Assembly (NCBI GenBank): GCA_003024985.2
Contig: PXIH01S0013494.1
Source of the DNA: Euperipatoides rowelli
Taxonomy: Eukaryota > Onychophora > Udeonychophora > Euonychophora > Peripatopsidae
DNA length: 10,174 nt
Direction: 5' to 3' (one strand)
Positions 6,731 to 10,174 of this stretch are shown here, piece by piece (position 1 is the first letter of the stretch; each line of letters starts with the position of its first letter). Below the pieces are notes generated by a model, which did not search any database, was not told the DNA's origin, and saw only the letters and a program-made list of their open reading frames with translations. A program made the position numbers and the translations under genes.

Positions 6731-7600
6731 TTTCAAATATAAACAAGAGAATTTTCAAAATAGTGCACCACTTCCCACATTCCCCAACTAATAAGGTTTG
6801 GAAATTAATGCTAAAATAAAATAAATAAAAATTTGCATACCAGTATTATTGTCATTTAAACAATTATTTTTAATAACAAATGTTACTAATCTGAATGCAC
6901 TTTGTAAAACATCAACATTATATCGTGTTCAGTGTTAGAAAATTTACACTATTGAATATTTTTTACTTGCCTAAAGGACAATCGGTATTAAAATTATTGT
7001 AGCCCCAGATTAGGACAGCAGCCCCAAATTTAATAGCTTATTTGAAAGAGTTTAATTTAAGCAGAAAGTAAAATTAGTAGTTAAAAATAAGAGTTTTTAA
7101 TAATTAATTGATTTATTTAAACATAAATAAAGTATGGAAATATGTTGTGTAATTCTAGAAATAAATTAGGTANCCCTGCCGGGCTTGAATTAGCTAAAAG
7201 ATACTTAGATGTTCTCTACTAAAATTTAGTAGTCCCGGGCTGTTGGGCAGACTAAATTTCTAACTGCATTATATCCCATTTCTTCTTTCTTTAAATCAAC
7301 TTTTCTTACAAAATAATTTAAATATTTTTTTGTTAATGTCACAAACATTCAATATTGGCACCTCAAACTTATAATCATTATAGCCTACCTCAATCAATTC
7401 ACAAATGCCCGATTCAAACTTGTGAACATCATTTTCTCATTTTGCAATAAAATAGCTTCTACCAGCTACCCTTATTGTATGCTGCAATCTTTTTTGTTGT
7501 TGTTGTTGTCCCCAATGAAGAATAAAATCTTTTTAAAATATTAGTCTAAGGTAGGAATATAATATGAATAGAAGTGAATAGGACACCAAAAATGTTTATG
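6731..7600. other. Non-coding AT-rich DNA with a small GC-rich patch
   Basis: No gene is recognised. A conspicuous GC-rich patch lies at about 7173-7250: an N at 7173, then CCCTGCCGGGC, and later a CTACTAAAATTTAGTAG inverted repeat (7216-7232) followed by CCCGGGCTGTTGGGCAG. It looks like part of a dispersed repeat of unknown kind. The TTG repeat at 7494-7509 is annotated separately. Confidence 0.5.
7494..7509. repeat. TTG microsatellite (five units)
   Basis: A run of T is followed by five TTG units and then TCCCC. It is a simple sequence repeat with no coding context. Confidence 0.85.
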
Positions 7601-8010
7601 TTGGTCTGGAGTAAAGTCACCCTAGAGGAGTCCAAGCTAAAGTACTGCAAGGAATGTAAGGGGGGGGGGGGAAGTCTCTTAATTTTTTTAAATTTTTATT
7701 GTAATTAATTTCTTTTCCCAGTATCCCTAAAATAATTATCCATAAAAGCGTAACAAAAGATAGAGCACATGTTTGAATTGGATGAAGGTTCAGAAAATGA
7801 CCCCACCCCCTCCACACATTTTTGTAGGCTGCATTAACAGGAAATATATTTATTTTAAAATCAGCCAATTAATAATAATTAAAAATAAAAGCATTTTGTA
7901 TAGTATTTTAGAAAGCATAGAACTTGAAACATTAAAAACAAAACATTTTTTTCAGGAATTTATAAAACCCAAAATTATATTGGGCAGTTATTAATACCTT
8001 TAACGTAATC
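7601..8010. other. Non-coding stretch with G/C homopolymers
   Basis: A run of 12 G (7660-7671) and a C-rich tract (7801-7813, CCCCACCCCCTCC) stand out in AT-rich DNA. The minus-strand frame 7617-7868 translates the G run as a PPPP stretch and has a hydrophobic segment, but no recognisable domain; I read it as chance translation of repeat DNA. The overlapping plus-strand frame 7773-7994 is equally featureless. Confidence 0.5.
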
Positions 8011-8030
8011 TATTACCGTCAAATGACATC

Positions 8031-8157
8031 TCACCAAATAAGTGAGCCACCCCTAATTTCTCACCCAAAGTTAGGCAACTTGTGCCATCATCAAACAAAT
8101 GAGCTGTCCCCATACTAAACTTTTTGTTCAATCTGAAAAAAATCCAAGTTGTGCCAA
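8031..8157. repeat. Decayed tandem repeat, two units of about 57 and 70 bp
   Basis: Unit 1 starts TCACCAAATAAGTGAGCC at 8031 and ends near AACTTGTGCCA. Unit 2 starts TCATCAAACAAATGAGCT at 8088 and ends near AAGTTGTGCCA. Over the first 23 aligned bases 17 match, and all six differences are transitions. A third partial unit may follow (CAACTGACC, then a C run, then TAGTTTTT). Confidence 0.6.
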
Positions 8158-8180
8158 CAACTGACCCCCCCCCCTAGTTT

Positions 8181-8244
8181 TTACCTCATCTAATGTTCAT
8201 AAGATTGTGTTCTTACCTCATCTAATGTTCATAAGAGTGCGTTC
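8181..8244. repeat. Tandem duplication of a 32-bp unit
   Basis: Units 8181-8212 and 8213-8244 both begin TTACCTCATCTAATGTTCAT and differ at only two positions (ATTGTG against AGTGCG). Being nearly identical, the duplication is younger than the surrounding decayed repeats. Confidence 0.92.
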
Positions 8245-8370
8245 ATGCAACCCAAATAAACGAGTTACATGGAAACACTGCTAAAAAACAGTCTTTGAAA
8301 GAATTCCGATTCTAGCCATTGTGTTAAACCTAAGGTTTACTAGCATGGTGCCGAAAAGAGGCGCCACCGT

Positions 8371-8423
8371 CCCCTCCCCCTGAACGAATAAGTGTGCATG
8401 CACACTTCATCCGGGGGGGGGGG
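8371..8423. repeat. Perfect 18-bp palindrome flanked by C tract and G tract
   Basis: AAGTGTGCATGCACACTT (8390-8407) is self-complementary. It is flanked on the left by CCCCTCCCCC (8371-8380) and on the right by 11 G (8413-8423), with spacers of 9 and 5 bases. The whole stretch can fold into a long hairpin or cruciform with a C:G outer stem. Confidence 0.88.
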
Positions 8424-8447
8424 TAAAAGTGGTGTCCAGAAATGGAG

Positions 8448-8700
8448 CCCAATAAGTGACATTTACCATGTTAACATCTGCACATTCTGGCATTAAGGGA
8501 GGCCCAAAGGAAGCTGTGTCAAAATTATTGAAATAGGTCAAAAAAGTTGTATTTCACCTCTTAATTATCATAGTTTTGGGGCATGGTGGGTTTAACATGT
8601 GGTAAGAGTAAGGTACAGGGTTACAATAAGGTTAGGACTGTAAATAAAAAATAAAGCTGCTATCCATTTGGATCATGTAATTAAAATGTCACTTATTGGG
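8448..8700. repeat. 17-bp perfect inverted repeats bounding about 250 bp
   Basis: CCCAATAAGTGACATTT at 8448-8464 is exactly repeated in inverse orientation at 8684-8700. Flanking bases are only partly similar, and no target-site duplication is evident. A TTAACAT(C/G)TG word also recurs within the segment (about 8471 and 8592). It could be a smaller MITE nested in the larger candidate, or part of that element's complex terminal structure. Confidence 0.75.
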
Positions 8701-8741
8701 ACCTGTTTTTAGGCTCTCATGGTCGGTATTTGACAGTAATA

Positions 8742-9520
8742 GCTATTTGATTCTTCAGTCTAATGGGTATTTATGAGGGAAAAGAGCAGTAGATAGAGAA
8801 TATATCAGCATTAGCTAGCTCAGCTGACATTTTATTAACAAAAAAAAAACAAAGTCATTACTGTAGTTTTTTTTACAAACTAAAAAAAGCTGGACATTTA
8901 AGGAAATTTAGAGAAAGTCTTTAGCAGACTTTAAAAAGTAGGGCACAATATGGTAAGCCTAGGCTATGTTTTTTAAGCAACTCCGAGAAGCTGTACACGT
9001 CAGAGTACAAACAGAGCGAGACAGAGTCCAAAATTATTAAAATACGCTAACAGAGTAATAAAATATGGAGACGAAAGGAGAAAAAGTGTATACAGTATTA
9101 AAAAAAATCCATAACTCACTAGAATGTGATTTTAAAGGTCTATGTCACAGAAGAAAAAAACAATATACGAACAAGTTATTTCCATTTTAAAGTCAGCATG
9201 CTTGCTATCTGTGCCACCAACAACATAGAACTAGCATCTGGATCTCAGACTTCACTTATCCTTCAGCCAAACATAGACAGTAGCTATTATTATCTTACTG
9301 ACTGAAAACAATCCATTTTTTCAGCATTTAAAAAAATAATTACTGCCATGGTATAAGATTACTTATAGTCAAAATAAGAAAATTATGTAGAGAAAGTAGT
9401 GCCTAGATAAATATTAGACCAGATAAGTAATATTTGACAAATGTAAATATCAAGTTTATTTTCCTCCATTTTGAATATGTTGCGATGCATTGTGGGCAAT
9501 GCTCTGAATCCCAATGCTTT
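8742..9520. other. Non-coding AT-rich DNA, nothing recognised
   Basis: No open frame of note, RNA gene, tandem repeat or TE terminus was found by eye. Several A runs occur (for example near 8841 and 9100). Confidence 0.5.
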
Positions 9521-9521
9521 T

Positions 9522-9678
9522 ACTAGGGGTAGTAAGAGCTCACTCCTATAGTGCTTGGAGTTTATTGAAATCCGGTAAAGAGCATGTCCAATTTTTTTTA
9601 TAATCCTATTTCTCTAGATTCTGAGCGCGCTATTATGTACTCAGAGTGCTTGGAGTTTTTTAAAAACGTACCCCTAGT
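9522..9678. repeat. Short inverted repeat with internal direct repeat
   Basis: ACTAGGGGTA (9522-9531) is inverted as TACCCCTAGT (9669-9678). Inside, AGTGCTTGGAGTTT occurs twice in direct orientation (9550-9563 and 9645-9658). It could be a 157-bp MITE relic; the inverted ends are only 10 bp and no clear target duplication is seen. Confidence 0.45.
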
Positions 9679-9684
9679 CTATGG

Positions 9685-9757
9685 CAGCGTTTCCCAAATA
9701 GGGTTCCATGGAACATTGGGGTTCCATGAGGTGAACGATAGGGTTCCACAAGAATGT
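9685..9757 (+). mobile_element. hAT-like transposon terminus
   Basis: CAGCGTTTCCCAAATAGGG is followed by GTTCCATGGAAC, then GGGGTTCCATGAGG and AGGGTTCCAC. The pattern CAG-x-G-TTCCCAAA followed by repeated GGGTTCC/GGAAC words is characteristic of non-autonomous hAT (Charlie-like) elements in animal genomes. The partner end (TTTGGGAAACGCTG-like, inverted) is not in the window, so the element either runs past 10174 or is truncated. The expected 8-bp target duplication cannot be checked. Confidence 0.6.
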
Positions 9758-9837
9758 TATATCTTAACATTTGAATTTTAAAAAAAAAGGAATAATAAAA
9801 AAAACTATGGTATTTAAAAATTGTTGGATTATAATAT

Positions 9838-10174
9838 GTACAGCAATGTATACCTGACTGCAGAAGCTAAAGCCCCACAGAGAAGATATTCTGGGCCAGT
9901 GCATTTGAACTTAAAGAAGTGCTAGTGGAGCTATATTGATGGAATGTAAGTACAGCAATGTGTATCTGACTACAGAAGCTAAAACAGCACAGAGAAGATA
10001 ATCTGGTGCAGTGCACGAAAACTTAAACAAGGTTTAGTGGAGCCATATTGATGGATTGTAAGTACAGCAATGTGTACCTGACAACAGAAGCTAAAACATC
10101 ACTGAGAAGATATTCTAGGGCAGTGCATTTGAACTTAAACAAGTGCCAGTGGAGCCATATTGATGGATTGTAAG
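9838..10174. repeat. 112-bp tandem repeat array, at least three units
   Basis: Units 9838-9949, 9950-10061 and 10062-10173 are each exactly 112 bp, beginning GTACAGCAATGT and ending near TTGATGGA(A/T)TGTAA. By hand alignment the first unit is about 83% and 88% identical to the second and third, with no net indels. A partial older copy may precede at about 9821-9837 (TTGTTGGATTATAATAT). The last base starts another unit, so the array continues outside. 112 is not a multiple of three and all frames hit stops, so it is not coding. It lies inside or beside the hAT-like element. Confidence 0.95.

Larger units (their letters stand above)
8013..8739. mobile_element. Candidate MITE-like non-autonomous DNA element (727 bp)
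   Basis: The left end reads TTACCGTCAAAT and the right end, inverted, reads TTACTGTCAAAT (11 of 12 matching). Both are flanked by TA (8011-8012 and 8740-8741), as for Tc1/mariner-type insertions. A second shared block lies inside each end: CCAAATAAGTGA at 8034-8045 and, inverted, CCCAATAAGTGA at 8689-8700, at slightly different distances. The interior has no coding frame and contains several nested repeats described separately. The terminal repeats are short, so the boundaries could be coincidental. Confidence 0.5.

Noticed and set aside
6649-7019. 11-bp inverted match GCTGTCCTAAT / ATTAGGACAGC
   Set aside because: Too short over this distance to exceed chance, with no supporting ends or target duplication.
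7617-7868. 83-residue minus-strand frame with a hydrophobic segment and PPPP
   Set aside because: The proline run is the G12 tract translated, and the remainder has no recognisable similarity; probably repeat DNA.
9945-9955. TGTAAGTA as a splice donor within the 112-bp repeat
   Set aside because: It recurs with the repeat unit and no coding exon precedes it.
9838-10174. CRISPR-like array
   Set aside because: Units are contiguous 112-bp tandem repeats without unique spacers, and the surrounding DNA is eukaryotic.

Overview
The window reads as AT-rich, repeat-dense nuclear DNA from an animal, most plausibly an arthropod and perhaps a hemipteran. The evidence is a multi-finger C2H2 gene in a single long exon, a decayed LINE of animal type, a piggyBac-like remnant with TTAA ends, a hAT-like end, MITE-like inverted repeats and G/C homopolymers in AT-rich DNA. 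The taxonomic guess is soft. Two single N bases (2108 and 7173) suggest a draft assembly.

Layout. Positions 1-837 are non-coding, with one perfect 16-bp-stem hairpin at 602-640. Positions 838-3122 hold a 5'-truncated, frameshifted non-LTR retrotransposon on the minus strand: endonuclease-RT linker, reverse transcriptase blocks, pol C-terminus and an A/T-rich 3' tail. It carries a partial tandem duplication (2083-2257) and a perfect 25-bp-stem hairpin (1492-1548). Positions 3165-4312 look like an internally deleted piggyBac-like element bounded by TTAA, keeping an acidic N-terminal piece and a Cys/His-rich C-terminal piece. Positions 4313-5260 are non-coding.

The only convincing intact gene is a minus-strand C2H2 zinc-finger gene at 5261-6451, with 14 uniform 28-residue fingers. 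Its longest open frame begins inside an inter-finger linker. A further, frameshifted finger with its own ATG lies directly upstream (6452-6546), and a good 3' splice site lies at about 6707. Positions 6730-7995 are non-coding and contain a GC-rich patch and simple repeats. Positions 8013-8739 form a probable MITE-like element with TA flanks, inverted ends and several nested repeats. Positions 8742-9520 show nothing recognisable. From 9522 to the end there is a small inverted repeat, a hAT-like terminus (9685), and three exact-length 112-bp tandem repeats running off the window edge.

There is no operon or pathway. The zinc-finger gene is the only likely functional gene and the rest is mobile-element debris. 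I see no clear new defence or metabolic system. The most interesting points are the broken leading finger with its array of varied contact residues, the two perfect hairpins with 7-nt loops, and the nested inverted-repeat elements at 8.0-8.7 kb and 9.5-10.2 kb.
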